From assembly GCA_905221605.1 (NCBI GenBank), contig CAJNDS010000313.1:126001-143977 (forward strand): 17,977 nt of DNA. The letters are read 5' to 3'. This DNA is from Symbiodinium natans. Taxonomy: Eukaryota > Sar > Dinophyceae > Suessiales > Symbiodiniaceae. The notes below the pieces were generated by a model, which did no database searches, had not been told where the DNA came from, and worked only from the letters and a program-made list of their open reading frames with translations. Positions 8,583-15,944 of this stretch are shown one piece after another. The translations under genes were made by a program, and so were the position numbers. How positions within the stretch are numbered: position 1 is the first letter of the stretch; each line of letters starts with the position of its first letter.

Positions 8583-9815
8583 TCAATGGGTGCATGTTGC
8601 ACTCCATCCGACTTCATGCTGATTCGACCACTTTCCACGGCCACAGCACAGCGTTTGCTGCAGAGAGTTGCAGAAAGCAATCCACCAGTCCCCCAAGGAC
8701 GTAGACTCTGGAGAAGGATCCTGTGTGGGCTCTGCGAAGGCCGGTACGTCAGCTGCACCTGGAGCTGGCTTTGTCGCAAGCCATGTAGCCACGGAGGGCA
8801 GCTGGGTGAACGCACAGATTGGGCGCACGGGCTGGGCCAGTGGAGGCTCGGTTGGGGCCACCGAGTGCGGCTGGGCAAATGCAGCCTGGTCCAGGAGGGG
8901 CACCAAGCGTTGTGTCACAGAGGCGCTTGCCAGCCATGTGCCCACGGAAGGCAGGTGGGCAAACGAGGGATCGGCTGCGGCCGCAGGGTTTGGAAATGCT
9001 GCGTCTGCTGCGCCTGCACTGATGGGCGGCGTTGCCACCAGCCACGTGGCCACAGAGGGGAGCTGGGTGAATGGCCGCTTTGGGCTTGGGTCGGTTGCCA
9101 ACTCTGGGCACTCTAGGGGATGTTCAAGCATTTCGGAGGGCATGGGCACATCTTCAACTGTGGGCACATCTGTGACTGCACGGAGGCGGGCCAGGGTGTG
9201 ATCCACGACCCACTGGGTGGCTGATTTCTCACCGGGCCCTCGGCGGTTGCAACTGTCTTGCTCGAGGACCGGCCCGGAGGCCTTGGTAAGCGCGATCCAC
9301 CCTGCAAACGGCGTGTGGATGCGTGCAGCTTTGGAAGAGACCTCCTCGACAAGCACTTGGGCGCCCTCGTGCAGGGTAGCCACCACGTCGCTACCCCTGC
9401 TCTTGGAGGCACGCACCTTCGCCTCGCGAATCACCTTTGCCCAGCCTATGCCCACTCCACCCACTCGATCAACTCCATCCACTTCCACTCGAACCTGCCG
9501 GGCGCGAACAAGGGCAGAAGCAACCCGCACACGCAACACTTCATGCGGCTGCTCCGGACCTGGTTCTTCTTGGCCTTGCGTCCTTCAGCTGCAAGCTCCT
9601 GCCCACGGGAACTGCAAAGGAAGTTCAAAGAAAGACATGCCCCAACTCTTCCCAACTCCCCCAAGCATGAGACTATGTGAAACCCCTAACGATCAGTCCT
9701 CCAAGCGCTTTACCTGCAGCATCTGCTGCTTGCCGTCCACAGTTCGCTGGCCGAGGAGGCGCGGATCTGCCCCATCAGCGCGGCAGACGGACGTAGCTGG
9801 ACCCTCGCGATCCAT
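8583..9815 (-). CDS. array gene, copy 4
   Basis: Same structure: exon 1 at 9815-9714, exon 2 to the stop at 8583. The substitution at 9390 is synonymous (AGT to AGC, serine). Just upstream of the start codon, 9819 differs from the other copies and a 16-bp deletion near 9847 shortens the 5' region. This is the most 5' gene of the array in the direction of transcription, so its upstream sequence beyond about 10110 is unique. If transcription is polycistronic or initiates outside the array, this is where a promoter would be sought. Confidence 0.6.
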
Positions 9816-10149
9816 GGCGGAGGCTTGAGTCGAGGATTCTTTTGGACACAGGTAAAAACGTGATCGTAGCACGCCGGCCCAAAACAGGCACGGCCAGTTT
9901 ACAACAGGTTTTCGCAGTCGCTTGGCTCGGATGGCTTAGAGCCTAAAGAAGGACGAGGCAGCATGAACCGGTCTCCACACGGCAAGTGCTGAGAACAACC
10001 TTCGCTGTGACTGCAGCTTGCACTCAGTGTTCCGCATCGTCGGATTCGAACTTGCAAGAATTGAAGCTGAAACATGGCATGGCTTTTTTTTGGTCTTCAA
10101 CGCAGTCACTGTAATCGGCACTGCAAGCACTGCCATCGTAGCAGACTAG

Positions 10150-10473
10150 CCAACCAATCTACTTGGGCATGCAGCCCTTACTCAACACCTTAAGAGCATC
10201 GAGTGCAACTGCACACTGCTACTTCAGGAGAGGACAGCTCTTCGTCGTTTGCAGAGAACACTGCGTAGTGATCGAGGTGCTTCATGGATGCGCTCAGATA
10301 AGGCACGGTTTGCTTTTGGGAACCGGGTGTCACATCGGAGTATATCGGAGTCATGTGGCCTGAACTTCCCCGTGCCTCCAGTGGCAGGCACTCTGACATG
10401 CCTGAACCCTTTGCAAGCCTCCGACCGCTTGCTGCTGCTGCACCAGAACTCCAAGCCTGCTTTGGGCTTGTGA
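10150..10473 (+). CDS. candidate exon, product unknown
   Basis: After an acceptor-like GCAGACTAG ending at 10149, a phase-0 frame of 107 residues is open to TGA at 10471-10473. It contains HAALTQHLKSIECNCTLLLQ, ERTALRRLQRTLRSDRG and ends HQNSKPALGL. The leucine- and arginine-rich first half looks helical. An antisense frame (10190-10684, containing YLSASMKHLDHYAVFSANDE) and a second + frame are also open, so this is uncertain. No family is recognised. Confidence 0.28.
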   Translation, partial: PTNLLGHAALTQHLKSIECNCTLLLQERTALRRLQRTLRSDRGASWMRSDKARFAFGNRVSHRSISESCGLNFPVPPVAGTLTCLNPLQASDRLLLLHQNSKPALGL

Positions 10474-10537
10474 CTGATTCTGTCTGGAACCTGCCTCTGA
10501 TGCCCTCACATGCCACCAGGATCTGGAGGATCGACTG

Positions 10538-11115
10538 ATGCCGGATGCCGCTCCCAACTCTTTGCAGTGGACCGTGAATGCAGGCAGACAGCAAAGCCGC
10601 AGAGCACCGAAGGGGGGCCGTAAACTTTGGCTTCCTCGTCTCAACCTTCAGATTGTGCCGATGCCTATGCCACTTTGCAGGCATGGCCCAGCTGGCGCAG
10701 CAAGCGCCTGCAGTTCAACGACGGCTTTGATGCTATGACCACAGCACATTGCAAAGACTCTTTACATGCCTGTCATCGTTCCGCCCGCCTTATCGACCAC
10801 GTCACGGGGCCCTTGAAAATGCCACCCACGGCGAAGGCTAAAATGCACAGGCCCATCAGATGCCAGAGGAGAACACCTTGGGCTAGCCGTACCAGTAGAG
10901 ATGCGAGTCCCGCCAACGTCCATCCCAGAAAACCAAAGAAGCTCAGCTCAAGCTTCAGATACGTGTGTTTGCACACATGGCCCTCCAAAACCGAAGGCGC
11001 GAAAAGCACTCCCAGCATTTTCAAGCAACTCCGGGCAAGTAGTTGGACCACGGCTGGTAGACGGCCGTGGTGTTTCATGTCAATTGCAGAGTTTTTTCAG
11101 GGTTTACGGTGTTGA
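10538..11115 (+). other. two overlapping + frames, coding status unclear
   Basis: Frame 10538-10738 (starts MPDAAPNSLQWTVNAG) and frame 10627-11115 (contains ADAYATLQAWPSWRSKRLQF) are both open and partly protein-like. They overlap in different phases, so splicing or non-coding status must be invoked for one. The later part (after about 10815) is lysine/arginine/proline-rich and is antisense to a strongly hydrophobic frame described separately. Confidence 0.2.
10773..11078 (-). CDS. candidate membrane-protein fragment, two hydrophobic segments
   Basis: The - strand frame of 101 residues contains two adjacent hydrophobic stretches: SFFGFLGWTLAGLASLLVRL and, after QA/G, GVLLWHLMGLCILAFAVGGI, followed by a basic tail ending SIRRAER. 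That is the pattern of a two-helix membrane hairpin with a positive-inside end. It has an ATG at 11076-11078 but no recognised family. The opposite strand is also open (basic and proline-rich), and hydrophobic antisense frames can arise by chance opposite such sequence, so this is tentative. Confidence 0.25.
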   Translation of the reverse strand: MKHHGRLPAVVQLLARSCLKMLGVLFAPSVLEGHVCKHTYLKLELSFFGFLGWTLAGLASLLVRLAQGVLLWHLMGLCILAFAVGGIFKGPVTWSIRRAER

Positions 11116-11475
11116 CCGAATACTGGCATTTACGGCGTTTTTTGCTTCTCTCCAAGACATATTGCACAAGGATGTTTGATGTTTCTGGAAGAAGTCACAT
11201 GCTCTCGTGCCTTGGCGAACATGCCCAAAAAAAGCGCTAGTATTCACAGCTTTTTGGCCTCTGTGTACAACGTAAGCACAAGGACGTGTAAAGACAAAAA
11301 CATTTTGAACTCGCAAAGCTTCCTGCAGAACTTGGCCACACTGTGTTGAGAAAAGTGAAGCCGAAGCTCTCGTAACCGATTAGTTTTGCAACAGCTTTTC
11401 CCGATGCTTTCAAGTAAGTACTCCCCGCTAAGGCGCAGAAAAAGGGGGGGGTAAAATCACTCATTCTGTACAAAC
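11116..11475. other. no gene seen
   Basis: No convincing exon. The stretch has several TTTTTT/GGCATTTACGGCGTTTTT-type low-complexity spots, and the - strand frame over it is cysteine/serine-rich without a domain. A G-run (AAAAAGGGGGGGG) lies near 11440-11450. Confidence 0.4.
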
Positions 11476-11747
11476 ATGTCCATCCGAATGTGCTTCGCGT
11501 TCCACGGCCATCTGTCCGCCGTGGACCTAGCTGTTTGCTCGCCAAGCTGCCGCTCTCAGAATTGGAGTCCTGCAAGCCATACGGATCCATCAGAACACCA
11601 TGGCGACGTTGGGAGAAAGCATTGTACCGAAGACGGCACCTTAATGGTATCGGTATCGGGCATGTCCTTCGTGAGAAGGCGCTGGCAGGCCGGGCTGGGC
11701 TCCAGCTGCCAACAGATTGTGCGAAGAATGCGCGGTGCCTGAGATGA
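11476..11747 (+). CDS. overlapping open frames, coding status uncertain
   Basis: Two + frames overlap. One starts at ATG 11476 (MSIRMCFAFHGHLSAVDLAV, 88 codons). The other starts at ATG 11490 and contains CLLAKLPLSELESCKPYGSI and HVLREKALAGRAGLQLPTDC (85 codons). The second looks more protein-like. The - strand is also open over the same DNA. No splice borders settle which, if any, is used, and no family is recognised. Confidence 0.18.
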
Positions 11748-12008
11748 CGGGTGCACGCGCCACCGGGATCTGCGCAGACGAACTGCAAAGAATCTGCCTC
11801 CAGCGGCCCGCTGTAGCGCCAACCGTTGATTCGCAAGGCGACCTCCTTGCAGATCCCACGACTTGCTCCCACAGCTGACGCAGGTACTAAGTGAAGCATC
11901 ATGTGTCGTCCTCCGCTGATCCCCAAGGTGCGCTTTCACGATCATCCTGCAGTAGGATGCCGGATATTGCAAGCAGAGAAAGCCGCGCACTGTAGCGCAC
12001 GTTTCGTT

Positions 12009-12488
12009 TTAAGCACGTAGCCTGCGACCCTTAGGCCTCCAACTGGGCATGCTTTGCTCGGGCCTCCAGAAAGGACGCTGCATTCGATGCAGCACAACGC
12101 TGCACCTTGGCGTGACACGGAGCATCGGCATGAATCCGTCAGGCTTCTTGTTCCGTATGTTGCAGCATGCCGCAAGGTGTAGCAATGTCCCATAGGCAAT
12201 TGTCTCTGAGGCACCGCCAGGGCATCCCGAGTGCTGAGACCAATCTCTGACAGCATACGGCGGCTGCAGCTCTCGGAGCCTGAGAGCTGGGAGTTTGTCT
12301 CTGACTATCATTCCTTCTGCGCACCTACTCTCTAACTCCTTCTTCTGAACAGCCCTTCCGGGGTAGCCCCGGCCACGGCGTCCCGCTGCACTGTCTGCTT
12401 CTTCTCCTTCTTCTTCTTCTCCTCCTTCTTCTTCTGTGCGCTGCACTGCCTCTCCCTCTCTCACTTCTCTGCTGTCCGTACTCAGCAT
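12009..12488 (-). CDS. open frame with acidic low-complexity start
   Basis: A 159-codon - strand frame starts MLSTDSREVREGEAVQRTEE, passes through a glutamate/glycine run produced by the TTC/TCC microsatellite, and continues into KKELESRCAEGMIVRDKLPA, then LRLRELQPPYAV. The middle looks protein-like but the tail does not. The glutamate run is a microsatellite translation and is not evidence of coding. No family is recognised. Confidence 0.2.
   Translation of the reverse strand: MLSTDSREVREGEAVQRTEEEGGEEEEGEEADSAAGRRGRGYPGRAVQKKELESRCAEGMIVRDKLPALRLRELQPPYAVRDWSQHSGCPGGASETIAYGTLLHLAACCNIRNKKPDGFMPMLRVTPRCSVVLHRMQRPFWRPEQSMPSWRPKGRRLRA
12396..12437. repeat. TTC/TCC polypyrimidine microsatellite
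   Basis: About 40 bases of TTCTTCTCC-type pyrimidine repeats, extending loosely in a pyrimidine-rich region to about 12475. On the - strand it encodes the acidic run noted for the frame at 12009-12488. Confidence 0.9.
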
Positions 12489-12534
12489 ACTATTGCAAAT
12501 TTTCTTGCCAGACTAGTGCACTCTTCCATACTAT

Positions 12535-12843
12535 TCATGCTAATGGAGGATCATGGCATCGCCTCAATTGGATGCCATCTAAGCCGGACTGACAATGCTC
12601 CACCTCTTCGTGCCCAGCAAGTGACCACTGCAGTTGGAAGTCTCCACATACTTCCACCAATAACCTGTGCAGTTGGTCAGGTGTTGCGTAAGCTCCGCGG
12701 GAGGGGCGTGCAGCAGACGGCTCATTGCAAGTGTCAACATACTCCTGTAGTTCTGGCAAGTAGTCAACGAAAACTACACCAGCGAAGGCCCCAAGCAGTG
12801 TAGACCAGGACTTGAAGTAGCTGAAAGAGAGGCTTTCCAACAT
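12535..12843 (-). CDS. candidate exon with one hydrophobic segment, product unknown
   Basis: From ATG at 12843 the - strand frame reads MLESLSFSYFKSWSTLLGAF, AGVVFVDYLPELQEYVDT, then CNEPSAARPSRGAYATPDQL and HRLLVEVCGDFQLQWSL, with a stop at 12535. The piece STLLGAFAGVVFVDYL could be a membrane segment followed by an acidic amphipathic stretch. Possible internal splice sites (CTACAG/GAG, CACAG/GTT) exist. A second - frame overlaps the 3' half. The start lies 26 bp from the left inverted repeat of the 12.87-14.99 kb block. I do not recognise the family. Confidence 0.3.
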   Translation of the reverse strand: MLESLSFSYFKSWSTLLGAFAGVVFVDYLPELQEYVDTCNEPSAARPSRGAYATPDQLHRLLVEVCGDFQLQWSLAGHEEVEHCQSGLDGIQLRRCHDPPLA

Positions 12844-13004
12844 GAAGGGAGACGAAAACAAAGAAAATGGGACGCTGTGGGAGTGCACTTTTTCCATAAA
12901 AAAACACGCAAAACTTCAAAAAACCCTAAAAACATACGAAAAACGTGCAACAAGAAATAAACCACACAAAATCCCTACAAACAAAAATAATGAAAAAGAA
13001 ACAA

Positions 13005-13300
13005 GAAAACCAAAAAAAAAAAAAAAAAACAATCCTGAGGGACTCTGTTGGGGAGCCGGACCCCTGGGAAGAGTCTCTCAGGATTGGTTTTTTTGTTTTT
13101 TGGTTTTTTGGTTTTTTTGGTTTTTTTGGTTTTTTTGGTTTCTTGTCCAAGAGAACCAAAAAAACCAAAAAAACCAAAAAAACCAATCCTGAGGGACTCT
13201 GTTGGGGAGCCGGACCCCTGGGAAGAGTCTCTCAGGATTGGTTTTTTTTTTTTTTTTGGTTTTTTTGGTTTTTTTGGTTTTTTGGTTTTTGGTTTTTCGA
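13005..13300. repeat. duplicated 55-bp hairpin with CCAAAAAAA/GGTTTTTTT arms
   Basis: An identical 55-bp sequence occurs at 13031-13085 and 13185-13239. In each, AATCCTGAGGGACTC pairs with GAGTCTCTCAGGATT (one G-T-type mismatch), with an inner GGGG/CCCC stem around AGCCGGA. Upstream of each is A-rich sequence, (CCAAAAAAA)n before the second copy, and downstream (GGTTTTTTT)n, so the stems can extend. The T-rich arm of copy 1 and the A-rich arm of copy 2 also pair with each other around TTTCTTGTCCAAGAGAAC (about 13090-13183). Frames reading FFGFFGFF are translations of these arms, not genes. Confidence 0.92.
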
Positions 13301-13660
13301 GGATTTTTGTGTATTATTGGAGATTTTGCTGTACCATTTTCTTTTTTACGGTTTTTCGGTGTCTTCTGAAGGATATTTTTTGTTTTTTCTTTAGGCTTTT
13401 AGGTGTTATTTCATTTTTGTACGCTTTTTTTGTGCAGTTGTTTTTGGTATTTGTGTTTTGTGTGTGTTTTATATCTCTGAGTGCCCTTTTGTACGTGACA
13501 AAAGCACTAACATGGACAATCAAGCACATGGCATTCTGTGTTTCTCTCATCTGGTGGGCGATGAACGGCATGTCCTGATGCTTGCGAGCGAGAGACGTGA
13601 CAAAATTCCCTCTAGGTCCTGCTTTGCACAAATTTAAACAACATTGATATATTATCCATG
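13301..13660. other. T-rich stretch without a gene
   Basis: Strongly T-rich on the + strand to about 13480, then mixed. The frames are phenylalanine-rich or lysine/asparagine-rich and show no domain or good splice pattern. It lies inside the block bounded by the 25-bp inverted repeats. Confidence 0.6.
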
Positions 13661-13912
13661 AATTTCGTGCTCCCAGCCACATGGTTTGAAAAGCATGGAT
13701 TTTTTGGAAAACATTGGCTTTACCGACGTTTTTTCGGCTCCATCCTTCAAAAAATTGGTAAAACCAATGTTATCCATGAATTTCGTGCTCGCGGCTACAT
13801 GGTTTGAAAATCATGGATTTTTGGAAAACGTCGGTTTTACCAATGTTTTTCGGCTCCATCTTTCAACAACATTGGTAGAACCAATGTTTTCCATGAATTT
13901 CGTGCTCTGAGG
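13661..13912. repeat. 117-118 bp tandem repeat with ACATTGGT palindromes
   Basis: AATTTCGTGCTC begins units at 13661, 13779 and 13896 (spacing 118 and 117 bp; the third unit breaks off). Each full unit has (C/T)CATGGTTTGAAAA(G/T)CATGG, then an inverted pair AAAAC(A/G)T(T/C)GG...ACC(A/G)A(T/C)GTTTT, then a second tight palindrome such as ACATTGGTAGAACCAATGT near 13869-13887. It can encode a few short peptides, but the sequence constraint looks palindromic rather than coding. Confidence 0.9.
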
Positions 13913-14087
13913 CTCTCTCCCAGCCACCATTTCTCGAGGAGGTACCAAAAAACAAACTCGAATCCTGCAAAATCTAGAGAGAGTACCAAAACCTCCATAT
14001 AATCAATCGCGCCCCAATACGCAAGGCATGACATCTATCCTAAAAACTATACCTTAGCTAGGATGAGTCAAGCAATCATCACGCCCT

Positions 14088-14812
14088 AAGGCTCCTACTA
14101 ATGTAATAAGGTTCCTATCAATGTAAACAGGGTTCTTATTCATGTTACTGGGATTCGCAAAGGGTTTTAATTGATTTTAAGGATTAGGCTCATATTGGTG
14201 TAGCAGGGTTCCGATTAGTTCTTGTACAAGGATTCTATTGTTTTGCAGGCCTATTGGTTCCCATTCATTTTAGTAAGATTCCTTCTCGTTCTAAGAGGAT
14301 TCCTGTGAATTGTAACCCGGGTTCTTTTTGATTTGTCAAGGGTTCCTATTCATTTTAATAGGCTTCCGTCCTATTAACTGGTATCCGGTTCCGATAATTC
14401 AACAGAGGATCTTAATTATTTTAATAAGGCTCCTACTCATGTAATAAGATTCCTATCAATTTTCATCAGATTCTTGTTCATGTTAATGGGATTCGTATTC
14501 ATATTAATAGGGATCTCATTCACTTTAAAGGGGTTCCTATTGGTTTAGGCTCATGTTCATTTTAGTATTTCTAAGGGTTCGCCTGATTTTTTATAGGAGT
14601 CCGATTGGTTCGTATTAATTGTAGTAGGGTTCCTCTTCAGTTTAATAGGATTCCTATTAATTCTACGAGGATTCTCATCTTTTTGTGAGGGGTCTCCAAT
14701 TCATGTTAAGAGGCTTCCTATTGACTTTACGGCTCCGATGATTTAAAATAGGGTTCCTACGGATATAAATAGAGGATTCCTATTGTTGTTTCTAGGATTC
14801 CAATGAAGTTGG
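14088..14812. repeat. degenerate 20-22 bp minisatellite
   Basis: Over about 725 bp the + strand repeats a degenerate motif close to GG(G/A)TTCCTATTCATTTTAA. Examples begin near 14340, 14361, 14488, 14510 and 14530, spaced 20-22 bp. I estimate more than 30 units, most differing by several substitutions. All three frames on both strands are repeatedly stopped, so it is non-coding. The period is close to two turns of the DNA helix. Confidence 0.85.
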
Positions 14813-14920
14813 CCAATTTATTTTGAAAACGGGGACAGGACATACACCGTATCGCTGCTTTGTGTTGGCGCACTTGCATGTTGTGCATGACTCGTGATTT
14901 TGTTTATATAAAATACGGCT

Positions 14921-14986
14921 GCGCTGTGAGAGTGTTTTTGAAATATCTTTAAACAAATAGAAAAAAGTGCACTCCCACAGCGTCCC
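14921..14986. repeat. small hairpin at the right inverted-repeat arm
   Basis: CGCTGTGAGAGTG (14922-14934) pairs with CACTCCCACAGCG (14970-14982) with one mismatch, and adjoining T5 and A6 runs can extend the stem. The loop is about 25 A/T-rich bases. So the right arm of the 25-bp inverted repeat is itself one half of a short palindrome, while the left arm at 12869 has no such partner nearby. Confidence 0.8.
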
Positions 14987-15056
14987 GGTCTCAAAACAAA
15001 ACACAACAACCCACAGCGGAAACCCAGAAATCTTTCAAGGGATTGATAACCCATAG

Positions 15057-15825
15057 TGTCTACTGCCGGGGATACTTTCCCCAAACGTCCGAAGCAAACA
15101 TCCGTAGTCAAAGGGGTTGCACCATGGCCAAGTTGCTTTGAGGAAAGCCACGCAGTAAGCAGTGCTGATAGACGGCCTGTCCGTGCTCTGCTTCTTTCTA
15201 AGGGCATAACCAGAACCTGCATATGTTTCGGAACACCACCCAGCCCTCCTTCTCAGAGCCTTTTCAACTTCCTAGCCCGGAGCCCCGCAGACAGAGAGCA
15301 CAGTTGCCCTGAACTCTTTGAAAAAGCTGAACGTCTTGAAGGAGAGAAAGGCACTTCATCCCGAGCTTAGTGATGTGTTTGAGCCTCATGGAGCCATGGT
15401 GCGGCGGGTGCCGTCTGCCAGGGCTGCAGCACACGGGCCGCGCCTGAGGCAAATACTACCAGATGAGAGTATCAGTCTGCCGTTCAGCATCTATGTGACC
15501 ATTGCATGGGTCAGCTGCTTATGGGAACTGCGCAGTGTGACAGCTTGGCCAGGACACCACGGGGTAGAGAAGAGAGTGTTGGCACAGGGATGCCAAACGT
15601 TGGGCTCAATGTCACAAGCCCCGAGGCCCAGAAGACCCTGTGCAACTGCAACCAAGTGGCAAAGCTCTCGTAGCCCAGCAAAACAATGACGAGCCACGAG
15701 TGCAGGGCTCGCATCCTGTGCAGAGTGCCGAGCCGTTGTGGATAGACCCCAGCCTGAACCGTTTCCCTTTGCCTGCCTTCCACGCCATCTCACATCCACC
15801 GATTGAAAACTCAATGATCAAGTAA
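15057..15825 (+). CDS. spliced + strand gene, unknown protein (partial 5')
   Basis: Three exons keep phase across introns. Exon 1 (15057-15154, after CCATAG) reads STAGDTFPKRPKQTSVVKGV, then APWPSCFEESHA, ending GCA/GTAAGC. Exon 2 (15276-15448, after a pyrimidine-rich CAACTTCCTAG) reads PGAPQTESTVALNSLKKLNV, LKERKALHPELSDVFEPHG and ends CTGAG/GCAAAT, a GC donor in phase 2. Exon 3 (15588-15825, after GGCACAG) reads DAKRWAQCHKPRGPEDPVQL, then on to PPIENSMIK and TAA. The total is about 169 residues with no recognised domain; residues after exon 2's start look helical and charged. Exon 1 is the weakest, since its acceptor lacks a good pyrimidine tract and the antisense frame is also open. Convergent with the PA-domain gene. 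Confidence 0.42.
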
Positions 15826-15944
15826 TTGCATGCCTACACGTGCGCTGGTGCCGGCCCCATGCGAAGCAGGTGGCCGACCAGGCCACATGATTCGGCGACA
15901 TGTATTCCCAACATCAAAAACAATCTCACAACCAAAGTGCGCAC

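Larger units (their letters stand above)
3681..10050. repeat. tandem array: four ~1571-bp units plus a partial fifth
   Basis: Units start at GAAG(A/G)ACGAGGCAGCA: 3681, 5251, 6822, 8393, with a partial copy at 9948. Lengths are 1570, 1571, 1571 and 1555 bp. The last full unit lacks 16 bp near 9847. Only a handful of substitutions separate the units: 4977 T against C in the others; 7932 and 8036 in unit 3; 9390 and 9819 in unit 4. The partial fifth copy is close to the others to about 10050 and recognisable but diverged to about 10110. Each unit contains one - strand gene. Near-identity of introns as well as exons points to recent amplification or ongoing homogenisation. Confidence 0.97.
12869..14986. 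mobile_element. 2.1-kb non-coding block bounded by exact 25-bp inverted repeats
   Basis: Positions 12869-12893 (GGGACGCTGTGGGAGTGCAC then TTTTT) are the exact reverse complement of 14962-14986. Between them I find no coding exon, only A- and T-rich sequence, hairpins, a 118-bp tandem repeat and a 20-22 bp minisatellite. The bases just outside (GAAAAT on the left, GGTCTC on the right) are not a direct duplication, so a standard target-site duplication is not evident. It may be a non-autonomous foldback-type element, or two separate small palindromic elements in opposite orientation. Confidence 0.45.

Noticed and set aside
12842-13578. Several long frames rich in FFGFF or KKKPKK
   Set aside because: They are translations of the CCAAAAAAA/GGTTTTTTT arms and the 55-bp hairpins; periodicity and composition come from the repeat.
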